From: a virus | Reading direction: 5' to 3' (one strand) | Virus record (IMG/VR): IMGVR_UViG_3300021085_000042 | Span: 1 to 53,295 of that record | DNA: 53,295 bases | Shown: positions 1 to 8,253 of the stretch, piece after piece | How the letters are laid out: every line of letters begins with the position of its first letter | Numbering within the stretch: position 1 is the stretch's first letter | Notes under the pieces: generated by a model | Databases searched by the model: none | What the model was told of the DNA's origin: nothing | The model's input: the letters and a program-made list of their open reading frames with translations, nothing else | Program-made: the position numbers and the translations under genes

Positions 1-241
1 GTAAGATGTCTCGTTTTGCCACCATGAAGAACCTACTATCTTTGGACTCTTTTTCGATATTATCGTTGATCGTACAGTGATTATAGAAAGCACCTAAAGG
101 TGTACGCATCAGTCTATCACCCCAATAGAAGTGAGATAAGCCGATCTCTTGACCGGCTTCTATCTTTTCAACACACCATAGACCGAGTCCATGAATGTCT
201 GATTTCTTAATTGTCACACAAGAAGGCAATGGTGCGTACAT
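1..241 (-). CDS. SET-domain protein, 3' end cut by window edge
   Basis: An open frame starts at ATG 241 and runs off the window after 80 codons. The visible N-terminus has the SET hallmark: KKSDIHGLGLW (residues 12-22) followed by IEAGQEIG, then FYNHC near residue 53, matching the usual NH(S/C) cofactor/substrate motif. SET proteins transfer methyl groups from S-adenosylmethionine to protein lysines, so this may methylate a host or virion protein; that is inference. The start is supported by AAGGA eight bases upstream. It is the last visible gene of the nucleotide-metabolism operon, 13 bases after the protease-like gene. The catalytic Tyr and post-SET region lie outside the window, so activity cannot be judged. 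Confidence 0.7.
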   Translation of the reverse strand, partial: MYAPLPSCVTIKKSDIHGLGLWCVEKIEAGQEIGLSHFYWGDRLMRTPLGAFYNHCTINDNIEKESKDSRFFMVAKRDIL

Positions 242-254
242 AGTATATTCCTTT

Positions 255-704
255 CTATCGTTTGATACCTTTAACGGTTCGAACTATTTTGCTCATAAGC
301 ATTTTAATTATTGTGAAGTGTAGCAGTCCATGACCGTACAACCAATGAAACGTGTGGTTCTTTTCTATAGCAGACTTTGGTCCAAACTTCTTAGTCCAGT
401 TGTCTACGTACTCGCCTTTATATCTTAGTACAGCATGAGTCATCTTTGTCTTGGATCGACCTACACCGCAGATACCAGCTTGTCTTGTGATAAGCATCCA
501 CCAAAGTCTAATATCAGATTGCCCACATAATTGCCATAGTACTGATAACGCATAGTCTTCGCAATCGCCTTCAAACTTACCAGACTCGCTTTCACTGCGA
601 ATGATGCACCAAGCGTCTGCCATACCATGTTGCTCTTTGTCGTATCGATACTTCCACTTTTTGTTGAAGTCTGATACTATCTTATCCCTTTCTTTGTTAG
701 TCAT
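255..704 (-). CDS. Transglutaminase-like cysteine peptidase (BTLCP-type)
   Basis: 149 aa. The central motif FEGDCEDYAL (about residues 44-53) carries the nucleophile Cys of bacterial transglutaminase-like cysteine proteinases. A His follows in MTHAVLRY and an Asp in EYVDNW, completing a plausible Cys-His-Asp triad in the right order. Such folds cleave peptides or crosslink amides; the substrate is unknown. The C-terminal 35 residues are basic and partly hydrophobic. The ATG overlaps the stop of the GIY-YIG gene by 8 bases, indicating coupled translation. It could instead be an inactive homologue, but all three candidate residues are present. Confidence 0.6.
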   Translation of the reverse strand: MTNKERDKIVSDFNKKWKYRYDKEQHGMADAWCIIRSESESGKFEGDCEDYALSVLWQLCGQSDIRLWWMLITRQAGICGVGRSKTKMTHAVLRYKGEYVDNWTKKFGPKSAIEKNHTFHWLYGHGLLHFTIIKMLMSKIVRTVKGIKR

Positions 705-1113
705 TTCTTAATCCTTTTACGTGTGTCCTATGTATTTTGCAATTTATAATTCCATTATAATATTCGTCTGACAGCAACACTTCTCTGTCAAACTGCTCTT
801 TTGCCTCAAGATAAGACATCTCTCCCTTTGAATCACATAGATGAATAATTTCTCTGTGAAAGGAATCTCTGCCGTTCTCTTCAAGTATTAGTTTTACTTC
901 TTCGCTAGATCCAAAGTAATCTTTCCAATCTGATTCTTTGACTACTTTTCTCTTGCGGGTCTTGCCCTTAAGTGGGGCTAGTCTTCTTGTAGAATTGAAT
1001 AGTTTCTTACCTACATATTTCTTTTTATTACTGAGGTCAGTAATGACATAAACAAATCCAACATACTCTTTGATCATCTCACTGGTGAACTCAACGTCAC
1101 CGTAATTCCACAT
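697..1113 (-). CDS. GIY-YIG family endonuclease
   Basis: 138 aa from ATG 1113. The N-terminal GFVYVITDLSNKKKYVGKK block gives the GIY and YIG strands, and acidic residues follow in SYLEAKEQFDREVL with a terminal YYNGIIN, where the family has its catalytic Glu and Asn. These nucleases nick or cut DNA and in T4-like phages often act as free-standing homing enzymes. An upstream in-frame Met would add ten Arg/Gly-rich residues, but these only overlap the acidic tail of the preceding zinc-ribbon gene. The TAATG stop/start overlap at 1111-1115 supports the start chosen here. Confidence 0.65.
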   Translation of the reverse strand: MWNYGDVEFTSEMIKEYVGFVYVITDLSNKKKYVGKKLFNSTRRLAPLKGKTRKRKVVKESDWKDYFGSSEEVKLILEENGRDSFHREIIHLCDSKGEMSYLEAKEQFDREVLLSDEYYNGIINCKIHRTHVKGLRND

Positions 1114-1277
1114 TAGTCCCAAGCCTCTTCGTCTTCGTCCCAATCTTCTAACATATCTTCAATATGCTCGATTTCGCTACCGCAAATAGGGCAAAACAAT
1201 ATGGGGTCTTCCATATTTAAAGTTTCTACTGTACACTCGCTTTCGCAATGGTCGCAGAAAAGTTCCTGTCTTTTCAT
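1113..1277 (-). CDS. Small zinc-ribbon protein (54 aa)
   Basis: A short gene fitted exactly between dCMP deaminase and the GIY-YIG gene. It reads MKRQELFCDHCESEC..., with a CDHC knuckle at residues 8-11 and a CPIC knuckle about 20 residues later, then a strongly acidic tail (EDWDEDEEAWD). Two CxxC pairs suggest one bound zinc. Its ATG overlaps the deaminase stop as ATGA (1274-1277) and its TAA overlaps the next ATG as TAATG, so both ends are fixed by coupling. Function is unknown; small zinc ribbons of this kind often contact RNA polymerase or nucleic acid. Confidence 0.75.
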   Translation of the reverse strand: MKRQELFCDHCESECTVETLNMEDPILFCPICGSEIEHIEDMLEDWDEDEEAWD

Positions 1278-1705
1278 AATTGGTCTACCTTTATGTTACA
1301 TTTTTGTAGAAAATGAACGCCACTTTCATCCCTATACTTATGCTTGTAATAAACCGTAGTTATTCCACTAGCATATATCATCTTAGCGCATTCGGTGCAA
1401 GGAGCGTGGGTAATGTACATTGTACCGTTTTCGCCACTCTCGTTTGATTTTGCTAACTTTGCGATAGCATTGGCTTCAGCATGGATTACCTCTGGTTTAG
1501 TTTTAGTGATAGGTGTGGCATTCTCGTCAAAAGCGCCAGTTAAGTCCTCACAAGTGTTAGTCCAACCAGAAGGCATACCGTTATAACCAATAGAGATGAT
1601 TCGATTATCTTTTACAACAATCGAACCAACTTTTAGTCTGACGGCAGTTGACAGAGAAGCGAACCTCTCTGCCGTATCCATGTAAGCACTCTGCCACTTA
1701 TCCAT
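1274..1705 (-). CDS. cd: Deoxycytidylate deaminase
   Basis: 143 aa. Converts dCMP to dUMP, the substrate of the ThyA encoded 3 kb upstream. The zinc/active-site motifs of the CMP/dCMP deaminase family are complete: HAEANAIAKLA (His ligand and catalytic Glu) and APCTECAK (two Cys ligands). The N-terminal SxxxxLKVGSIVVKDNRIISIGYNGMPSG segment is typical of phage dCMP deaminases. Start and nrdB stop overlap as TAATG. It belongs to the primase-DHFR-ThyA-NrdA-NrdB early operon and feeds dTTP synthesis. Confidence 0.93.
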   Translation of the reverse strand: MDKWQSAYMDTAERFASLSTAVRLKVGSIVVKDNRIISIGYNGMPSGWTNTCEDLTGAFDENATPITKTKPEVIHAEANAIAKLAKSNESGENGTMYITHAPCTECAKMIYASGITTVYYKHKYRDESGVHFLQKCNIKVDQL

Positions 1706-2709
1706 TAAGCAGGACAGCCTTGTCCATCAAGACCGCAAACTTCACCCTCAGATGTGTTTTCGTCCCAACCCCAATCGCCTTCCATGCCGTTAACTGAATA
1801 CTCAGTAACTCTCTTCTCAAAGAAGTTATCATGTGAAGCACCGTTGAGTACCCAATCTAGCCAGGGCATAGGATTCTCTTTTACGCCAAACTTAGGCTTC
1901 ATGCCTAACTGTAGCAATCTACGGTCAGCAATGTGTCGAATATACTGCTTTACTTCTTTCTCAGTAATACCTTCTTGATCTTTACCATCAAACGCTAGTT
2001 TGATAAACTTGTCTTCTAGTTTCACTGAGTTGGCAGCCATCTCATAGATTTTAGATTTCAACTCATCGTTTACGATACGTGGATGCTCTTCACAGAACTC
2101 ACGGAACAACTTAGCATTGCCTTGTACGTGCATAGTTTCGTCACGAATAGACCACTCAACAATTGTACCCATGCCTTTCATCTTACCGAAGCGTTGAAAG
2201 TTTAGTAGCATTACGAACGAGGCAAACAATGACATTCCCTCATTGAATACTGACTGTGCCACAACTAAGGCAAGACCTGTGTGAGTATTGATGTTACCCT
2301 CTTTCATAAAGTCTAGCTTATCTGCCATCTCAGAGTATTCAAGGAAAGTGTGAAACTCTTCGTCTGGTAGACCTAGCGTGTCATTCAGTAAAGCATATGC
2401 ACGTTGATGCACACCTTCACGATTGGCAAATGACGCAAGCATGTTGCGGATCTCATTATTCTTAAACTTTGGAATCATCAGTTCGTGATAGTTCTCACCA
2501 ACCTGTACATCTGACTGTGTGAACAATCGCAAAATTTGTGTTACGAAATCCTTCTCATCTTCACTCAGTTTTGTTTTCCAGTCTTGAACGTCTTCGCTCA
2601 ATTCTGCTTCGTCTTCTACCCAATGAATCTCTTCATGTTTTTTTGTTAGTTCTACTGCCCACGGGTACGCAAACGGGCGATAGCTTTTTGATAAATCTAA
2701 TAGTGCCAT
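1705..2709 (-). CDS. nrdB: Ribonucleotide reductase class I beta subunit
   Basis: 334 aa, R2 subunit that holds the diiron centre and tyrosyl radical. All ligands can be placed against E. coli R2 by spacing: D67, E98 and H101, E157, E191 and H194; the radical Tyr is Y105, four residues after H101, as in E. coli (118/122). There is no ATP-cone at the N-terminus. The C-terminal tail ends VCGLDGQGCPA, where R2 normally docks on R1. A 33-base gap separates it from nrdA, with an AAGGAAAG ribosome site. Works with NrdA to make dNDPs for phage DNA. Confidence 0.95.
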   Translation of the reverse strand: MALLDLSKSYRPFAYPWAVELTKKHEEIHWVEDEAELSEDVQDWKTKLSEDEKDFVTQILRLFTQSDVQVGENYHELMIPKFKNNEIRNMLASFANREGVHQRAYALLNDTLGLPDEEFHTFLEYSEMADKLDFMKEGNINTHTGLALVVAQSVFNEGMSLFASFVMLLNFQRFGKMKGMGTIVEWSIRDETMHVQGNAKLFREFCEEHPRIVNDELKSKIYEMAANSVKLEDKFIKLAFDGKDQEGITEKEVKQYIRHIADRRLLQLGMKPKFGVKENPMPWLDWVLNGASHDNFFEKRVTEYSVNGMEGDWGWDENTSEGEVCGLDGQGCPA

Positions 2710-2742
2710 ACTTCTTCTTTCCTTTATATTTGTTATTTGTGT

Positions 2743-4731
2743 TTAGCCTTCACACGCTCTACACTCATCTCCCTCATCGAGGTCGACAGGCTTGTTTAAA
2801 AATTCCATCAATTCATTGTATCCACCAACATACTCACCTGAAATATAGATTTGTGGAACACTCTTGACATCTTTACGTCCAGTTACTTCTGCGGCTGTCT
2901 TGCCAATCTCTTTGAGGTCTATCTTATCATAAGGAATACCTCGTAACTTTAACTCTTCCATTGCCATAGAACAGAACGGACAATCTTTCTTAGAATACAC
3001 GATGGTACGCATATCTCCTGCTAGTGCTACTCGCTCGACTTTCTCACTAACATTCTCTGCACGTTGTTTTGCTTCTGTACGCAGATAATACAGACCTTTT
3101 AGACCTTCTTTCCATGCACGTAAATGTACTTGATTAACATACGATTTAGGTGCGCCTGATGGAAAGAATAAGTTCACAGATTGACCTTGACAGATATATT
3201 TTTGTCTGTCTGCGGCATGCTGTACAACCCAGTTTTGATCTAGTTCATCAGCAGTCTTGAAGATTGCCTTTTCGCCTTCTGTCAGGAAGGGCAGGTGTTG
3301 AACTGAACCTTTTTTAGTAATAATAGAAGTCCAATTAGTGTCATTGTTTTCTCCTTTGAGTTCAAGCACTTCTTCTAGATACTTGTTCTTCACTAAGAAA
3401 GAACCAGCACGTGTACGATGTGTGTATGCATTAGCTTTCAATGGCTCAATAGACGGAGACGTTGAAAGAATAACACCAGAACTAGCATTAGGTGCGATAG
3501 CAAGAAGATGTGAGTTTCTACGTCCACTGCCTACACCATCAAGATAGTCACCACGTTCTTCAGCAAGTTTCTCTGTCTCTTCTACTGCTTGTCTCTTAAT
3601 GTGATTGAATACTACATCGTTAATCTCTTTCGCTAGTTCAGACTCCCAAGCCACTTTGTGCTTCTGTAGAAGTGAGTGAAAGCCCATTGCACCGAGACCA
3701 ATACTACGTTCTCTGGCAGCCGAGTATTTTGCACGTGTAATAGTGTCAGGTGCATTCTCAATAAAGTATTCTAATACATTATCAAGCATACGAACCAAAT
3801 CTTTTACAATAGATGTATCTTTCCAATCATCATAATACTCTAAATTCAACGAAGATAGACAACATACCGCAGTACGTTCAGCAGATGTTGGAAGATGAAT
3901 CTCATTACACAAGTTAGATCCATTGATCTTCAGACCTAGATCCTTAAGAGGCTGAGGTAGATTATTGTTAGCAGTATCAATGAAGTTTAGATATGGCTCA
4001 CCTGTACGAAAACGAATCTCCATGATACGTTCCCATAGCTTACGAGCATCAACACTTTCTTTAACTTTGCCATCTTTCGGGTCTTTCAGATCCCAAGTAC
4101 CGCCATTACTTACAGCTTCCATGAATGCATCTGATACATTGATTGCGTTATGTAAGTTAAGTGCCTTGCGTTGAACGTCACCTGTTGGAATTCTCATGTT
4201 CAAGAACTCGATAATATCTGGGTGAGATACGTCCATATATGCCGCATAAGACCCCTTACGAGTCTTACCTTGACGATACGCAATCATATCAGCATCTACT
4301 GTATGTAAGAAGGGCATAGGACCAGGTGCAATATCGCTTACTGTACGAACATCAGACCAATGACCGCCAACACCACCACCGTAGACCGACAACCATCGCA
4401 ATTCAGCAGTATGATCAATTAGACCTTCTAGAGTGTCTGGTACATAAGTTAGAAAACAAGAGATTGGCATGCCTTTGCCTTGCTTAGATCCATTAGGAGC
4501 ATTTGATAATACGGGTGACGCAAACATGAACCATTTGTTTGATACATAGTTGTACAATCGTTGTGCTAAATCTTCATCCATATCATCTTTGTATTTTGAC
4601 CACGCAGTAGCGGCACGTTTGTATGCCTCTTGAGGTGATGATTCATACTCTGTTAAATAAAAATCCTTAAGCATACCTACAGCGTAGTTTGCTAAAAGAT
4701 CATCTTTACTCTTGTCTATTCTTATAGTCAT
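2743..4731 (-). CDS. nrdA: Ribonucleotide reductase class I alpha subunit fused to glutaredoxin
   Basis: 662 aa from ATG 4731, which follows the thyA stop and a GGAACC site; an in-frame ATG at 4773 would overlap thyA by 29 bases and is less likely. The core carries the three active-site cysteines (PISCFL, SNLCNE, TAVCCL), the NLCNE Asn/Glu pair, and the radical-path double Tyr in GLYYLRTE. After a short linker comes a glutaredoxin domain of about 80 residues with CPFC and the cis-Pro segment SVPQIY, then the end ECRACEG. The last CxxC looks like the usual redox shuttle tail of NrdA, displaced to behind the glutaredoxin. No N-terminal ATP-cone is present, so dATP inhibition through a cone is not expected. 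Confidence 0.95.
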   Translation of the reverse strand: MTIRIDKSKDDLLANYAVGMLKDFYLTEYESSPQEAYKRAATAWSKYKDDMDEDLAQRLYNYVSNKWFMFASPVLSNAPNGSKQGKGMPISCFLTYVPDTLEGLIDHTAELRWLSVYGGGVGGHWSDVRTVSDIAPGPMPFLHTVDADMIAYRQGKTRKGSYAAYMDVSHPDIIEFLNMRIPTGDVQRKALNLHNAINVSDAFMEAVSNGGTWDLKDPKDGKVKESVDARKLWERIMEIRFRTGEPYLNFIDTANNNLPQPLKDLGLKINGSNLCNEIHLPTSAERTAVCCLSSLNLEYYDDWKDTSIVKDLVRMLDNVLEYFIENAPDTITRAKYSAARERSIGLGAMGFHSLLQKHKVAWESELAKEINDVVFNHIKRQAVEETEKLAEERGDYLDGVGSGRRNSHLLAIAPNASSGVILSTSPSIEPLKANAYTHRTRAGSFLVKNKYLEEVLELKGENNDTNWTSIITKKGSVQHLPFLTEGEKAIFKTADELDQNWVVQHAADRQKYICQGQSVNLFFPSGAPKSYVNQVHLRAWKEGLKGLYYLRTEAKQRAENVSEKVERVALAGDMRTIVYSKKDCPFCSMAMEELKLRGIPYDKIDLKEIGKTAAEVTGRKDVKSVPQIYISGEYVGGYNELMEFLNKPVDLDEGDECRACEG

Positions 4732-4744
4732 CTTTGGTTCCGTT

Positions 4745-5623
4745 CTAAATGGCCATCTCTGCTTTGATGGCACTTAATGGGTTATAATTATCTAGCTGGA
4801 AGTCAGAGACATCCAAGCCCAGTACTTCTTCAAGAGAAGAAAAGTCTTTAATGATATTCAGTGTGGGTAACTCTTGCGGGGTTCGCTGTAGTTGTGTATT
4901 CACTGCTTCATAGTGTGTAGTATATATATGTGCATCCCCAACCGTAAGTACGAAATCCTGTACTTCTAAGTTGGTTATTTTGGCTATAATATGAGTCAAT
5001 AAAGAGTAGCTTGCAATGTTAAAGGGTACACCTAAAAACAAGTCTGCGCTTCTCTGATACATCTGACAACTCAATTTTCCATTACTAACATAGAACTGTG
5101 CCAATGTGTGACACGGCGGCAAAGCCATCTTGTCGATCTGATTAGGATTCCATGCACTTAGAATCAATCTACGACTGTCTGGGTTTGTCTTTATCTCATT
5201 GATAAGCCACTCAATCTGATCAGTACCTTTAAGATGTGGCGCACTATTGTAAATCTCACCGCCAAAGTTTCTCCACTGAAAACCATAGACTGGACCTAAC
5301 ATTCCTTCAGAGTAGCCAAGTTCTTTGCCTTGATTCTCTGCATTGTCAGTCCAGATAGTTCTCTTCTCAGTTAGTTCTGATCTATCTTTTCCATAAGTTA
5401 TTTCTGCTAATCTACGCTCGTTCATAGAGCCTTCAAGAAACCATAGTAACTCACCGACAACTGACTTCCAAGCTAACTTCTTAGTTGTAACAGCCGGAAA
5501 GCCTTTTGTTAAGTCAAATCGCATCTGATACCCAAAGATACTTTTAGTACCCGTACCAGTGCGATCAGTTTTTTCCTCGCCTGAGGACAATACGTCTGCT
5601 AACGCTTTCAAATAAGTTTTCAT
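4745..5623 (-). CDS. thyA: Thymidylate synthase
   Basis: 292 aa ThyA-type enzyme that methylates dUMP to dTMP using methylene-tetrahydrofolate. Landmarks: GRTGTGT-like EKTDRTGTGTKSIFG at the start, LPPCHT with the nucleophilic Cys, QRSADLFLG, and VPFNIASYS. The Asn in PFNIASY is the residue that selects dUMP; dCMP hydroxymethylases have Asp there, so this is not a T4 gp42-type enzyme. Start overlaps the DHFR stop as ATGA (5620-5623). T4 calls this gene td. With dCMP deaminase, dUTPase and DHFR it completes a phage dTTP pathway. Confidence 0.95.
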   Translation of the reverse strand: MKTYLKALADVLSSGEEKTDRTGTGTKSIFGYQMRFDLTKGFPAVTTKKLAWKSVVGELLWFLEGSMNERRLAEITYGKDRSELTEKRTIWTDNAENQGKELGYSEGMLGPVYGFQWRNFGGEIYNSAPHLKGTDQIEWLINEIKTNPDSRRLILSAWNPNQIDKMALPPCHTLAQFYVSNGKLSCQMYQRSADLFLGVPFNIASYSLLTHIIAKITNLEVQDFVLTVGDAHIYTTHYEAVNTQLQRTPQELPTLNIIKDFSSLEEVLGLDVSDFQLDNYNPLSAIKAEMAI

Positions 5624-6093
5624 AGTGATCTTCTATACTTTTCAATTCGTAAGTTCTTATCTACATCGTAGGATTTAAAGTATAGTTCAAAATCCACTAG
5701 ATCACTCATCTTAGTATCACAGTCATAGATGCCGTTGATGCGACTAATCCACACTTCTTCACACATGTACATTAGTTCATCAAACGTATGTTTACCGCCA
5801 ATGATCCAAATGTCTTGATTAAACTCTTTAATGTGCTGTTCTACTGATTTGACTGAATGTAATACTACATTAGGACCAGCTGGTATATTTTGAGATGATA
5901 TAACAATGTTGTAACGATTAGGAAGAGGCTTAGGCATCTTATGATCGTTCCACGTTCTTCTGCCCATAATTACAACATCACCGTCTGTACACTTTTTAAA
6001 CCACTTTAAATCTTCTGAGTTATGCGCCCATGGCAGAGTACCCGTCTTGCCAATTCCATTTTCTCTATCACATGCAAAAATTGCCCTAATCAA
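5620..6093 (-). CDS. folA: Dihydrofolate reductase, TTG start
   Basis: 157 aa; T4 name frd. Regenerates tetrahydrofolate from the dihydrofolate made by ThyA. Family motifs: IRAIFACDRENGIG, LPW, the DLKWFKK helix, VVIMGRRTW, and IIGGKHTF. No ATG lies before the conserved N-terminus. Codon 1 is TTG at 6091-6093, preceded by GGAGAGG at a good distance, so this is a genuine non-ATG start in the space after the primase stop. Stop overlaps thyA as ATGA, so DHFR and ThyA are translationally coupled, which fits their linked chemistry. Confidence 0.93.
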   Translation of the reverse strand: MIRAIFACDRENGIGKTGTLPWAHNSEDLKWFKKCTDGDVVIMGRRTWNDHKMPKPLPNRYNIVISSQNIPAGPNVVLHSVKSVEQHIKEFNQDIWIIGGKHTFDELMYMCEEVWISRINGIYDCDTKMSDLVDFELYFKSYDVDKNLRIEKYRRSL

Positions 6094-6109
6094 TTCACCT
6101 CTCCATTCA

Positions 6110-7168
6110 TTAGCATTTTCTCCAATACATAAGTTGTAGTTTGCCCTCTAGACCAGAGAACGTATTATTATCTATAATTAACTCAAGTGAAGCTTGTGTT
6201 ACTCCAGTCATTATAACATCATTTATATCTTTCTGCAATACATTTTTAGGCCAAATACAAACTTTATAGCCTTTATCTAAACATTTTTCCATACGAGAAA
6301 CAATCTCTTTGTTTCGAGGTTCATTGTCAAATATAAAGACTGCATTCTCTGTGTTCTCAAGTCCTTTTGCATTACCGTCAGCGCCAGCCATAGCGACTGC
6401 ATTACTTAGAAACAGACTGTCGATAGGACCTTCTGCTACGTAGTATTTCTTAGTGAAGTCTACATCGTCTAGACCAAACACTTTAGGCATATTCTCATCG
6501 ATCATGATGGTGATGTATCTCAACTCATCATCACGAAACGATCTAGCATTGAAGCCAAACAATTCACCATTCTTATCTATGAATGGCATGATCAATCTGG
6601 CTCTATCGTTCTCTACAGTAGGAAGCTTGCCTGGAATGATCGAATTTACCCACTCATTAAATTTTGGTGCGTAGTATAATTTATATTGTTTCGATGCTGG
6701 GATCTGTCGTTTTTGCACATAAATCTTACCTTTATGCGAATAATTTAGCTGAGATATCTTTTTTATTTTGAGTAGAGGAGAACCCTTCTTTCTGAAGTTA
6801 GGCGCCTTCATCTGGAGCTTGTCGAGAGGCTTGATTGGCTCTTCTTTCTTCTTATCAAAGATTGCTCTCTTAGCGCCCATCTCTAGGGCAGAGTCAATGA
6901 TATACTCATTGTATAAACTGTTATCAACTGCACGTAAGAAGTTACGCATACCATGAGATGCGCCGCAGTTGTGGCAATAGAAGATTGCGTTGTTTTCTTT
7001 TTCAAGAATCCAACCACGTGCCTTTATCTTAGATTTTTGGGAATCACCACAGATAGGACAACGCATGTTTGCTCTATAAGGTGAGTATGATTTAATTGAA
7101 AATCGGTCGAGGCGAGTCGATAAAATGCCTGCGTACTTCAGGTCTGTAATATTCAAAAGAAACTCCAA
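6110..7168 (-). CDS. 61: DNA primase, gp61-like
   Basis: 352 aa. Synthesises RNA primers on the lagging strand together with gp41 helicase. The N-terminal zinc ribbon has CPIC (residues 37-40) and CHNC (65-68). A TOPRIM-like core follows, with the acidic pair in YYVAEGPIDSLF and in VFIFDNEPRN. The linker around residues 110-140 is rich in Lys. Length is close to T4 gp61 (342 aa). It is the first gene of the early nucleotide operon, starting 23 bases after the -10 of a consensus sigma70 promoter, with GGAG in its leader. Confidence 0.93.
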   Translation of the reverse strand: MEFLLNITDLKYAGILSTRLDRFSIKSYSPYRANMRCPICGDSQKSKIKARGWILEKENNAIFYCHNCGASHGMRNFLRAVDNSLYNEYIIDSALEMGAKRAIFDKKKEEPIKPLDKLQMKAPNFRKKGSPLLKIKKISQLNYSHKGKIYVQKRQIPASKQYKLYYAPKFNEWVNSIIPGKLPTVENDRARLIMPFIDKNGELFGFNARSFRDDELRYITIMIDENMPKVFGLDDVDFTKKYYVAEGPIDSLFLSNAVAMAGADGNAKGLENTENAVFIFDNEPRNKEIVSRMEKCLDKGYKVCIWPKNVLQKDINDVIMTGVTQASLELIIDNNTFSGLEGKLQLMYWRKC

Positions 7169-7190
7169 TGTGTAATTAGACTATAGAACC

Positions 7191-7218
7191 ATTATACACT
7201 ATTGGTGTGTCCTGTCAA
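7191..7218 (-). promoter_or_regulatory. Early sigma70-type promoter for the primase/nucleotide operon
   Basis: On the minus strand, -35 TTGACA (7213-7218), 16-base spacer, -10 TATAAT (7191-7196): full consensus in both boxes. The predicted start lies near 7184, just upstream of the primase gene. It marks the switch from the late-type block on the right to the early operon on the left. Confidence 0.85.
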
Positions 7219-7224
7219 GACATT

Positions 7225-7680
7225 TTATTGCTGAATAGCAGGTAAAAGATATTCCATCTTAGCAATTAAGAATCCTACAACTGAAGCGCCACCTAACATG
7301 ACCCATTTCCACCTCTCTAGCTGAGTAATACGATCATTCATCTTAGTGATGTATTGCTCACTTCGATCATCATGTTCTTTAAGAAATGTCATGAGAGTGT
7401 TGTGGTGAAATTCTGCTGTTTCTTTGTTTTCAGCATCCTTCTCAGAGATTCGCTTGTGTAGCAAATCTACTTCTTTTTCTGCTAGTCTCTTACGCTCTAC
7501 GAGAGATGCTTCAGTGTCTTTGATTTCAGTTTCATGAACTGCAAGTATTTGTGAAATACCATTGGTTGCATCGGCAATCTTATCGATTGCGATATCAAGT
7601 CTACCTAATAGACCTTGTATATTAGATACGTCTTTCTTCAGGATCTCAACGTCTGTCCTGACAGTATTTAAATCGCTCAT
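7225..7680 (-). CDS. Coiled-coil protein with C-terminal membrane anchor
   Basis: 151 aa. About 110 residues of heptad-rich helix (VEILKKDV..., then KRLAEKEVDLLHKRISEK) are followed by one hydrophobic segment WVMLGGASVVGFLIAKM near the C-terminus. This architecture resembles the XhlA-type phage lysis-associated proteins and some spanin/anti-holin accessories, but no sequence signature makes that firm. Last gene of a three-gene set (8250, 7684, 7225) below the late promoter at 8677, consistent with a virion or lysis role. Confidence 0.6.
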   Translation of the reverse strand: MSDLNTVRTDVEILKKDVSNIQGLLGRLDIAIDKIADATNGISQILAVHETEIKDTEASLVERKRLAEKEVDLLHKRISEKDAENKETAEFHHNTLMTFLKEHDDRSEQYITKMNDRITQLERWKWVMLGGASVVGFLIAKMEYLLPAIQQ

Positions 7681-7683
7681 TTA

Positions 7684-8253
7684 TTAACCCTTGGTATTTG
7701 CGCCGAGTAAAGTCACTCGGTCTTTGAACCTTTTCACAACTGGAGAAGACTTCTTACGCTTCTTCTGTTGTGCTACACTAACACCGGGTTCGCCATCATC
7801 ACCAACGCCAATACCTGCAATGTTCCCACTGCCTGCAGAGTTCGCTGGAGCATCTTCTTCGAAAGCCCGTTCAAACAATTCATCAACATCTAATTGACTG
7901 TCTTCAACAAGGGTCATGTACTCGTTAAATTTTCTTTCAAGGTGCTCTTCCGTGAGCCAGCTTTCTCCTTGATTTAAGATTGTATTATATTCTTTGATTA
8001 AAAGAAGAGCCGCGGCGTAAGATCCAAGTCTTGTTTTGCCACCAGGTACTTTCTCAATGAGCCTCTTCAGTTTTGTGATCATTATGTCAAAAATGCCATA
8101 AGCATCCTTTTCTTCACGTGTAGTAAATTCTCTACGTTTTTTTAGTTGCTTACCTTTACCGTCGATGATGCCTAATTCATACGCCTTCCATTCGTTAAAA
8201 GGCGTAGCTAATCTACGGATAAATTGATATACTAAAAAAAGATCGACTATCAT
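7684..8253 (-). CDS. Conserved T4-like phage protein, probable virion component
   Basis: 189 aa. N-terminal helix IVDLFLVYQFIRRLATPFNEWKAY, a basic loop (KGKQLKKRREF), a helical middle with PGGKTRLGSYAAALLLIKEY, then a flexible tail with the Gly-rich segment AGSGNIAGIGVGDDGEPGV and a Lys/Arg-rich end. Similar Gly-rich GIGVG...GEPGV tails occur in proteins of marine T4-like phages; no function is known to me. Overlaps the upstream gene as ATGA (8250-8253), so the two are probably made together. Confidence 0.65.
   Translation of the reverse strand: MIVDLFLVYQFIRRLATPFNEWKAYELGIIDGKGKQLKKRREFTTREEKDAYGIFDIMITKLKRLIEKVPGGKTRLGSYAAALLLIKEYNTILNQGESWLTEEHLERKFNEYMTLVEDSQLDVDELFERAFEEDAPANSAGSGNIAGIGVGDDGEPGVSVAQQKKRKKSSPVVKRFKDRVTLLGANTKG

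Noticed and set aside
4745-5623. dCMP or dUMP hydroxymethylase instead of thymidylate synthase
   Set aside because: The Asn in PFNIASY and overall pattern match dUMP-using ThyA; T4 gp42 has Asp there.
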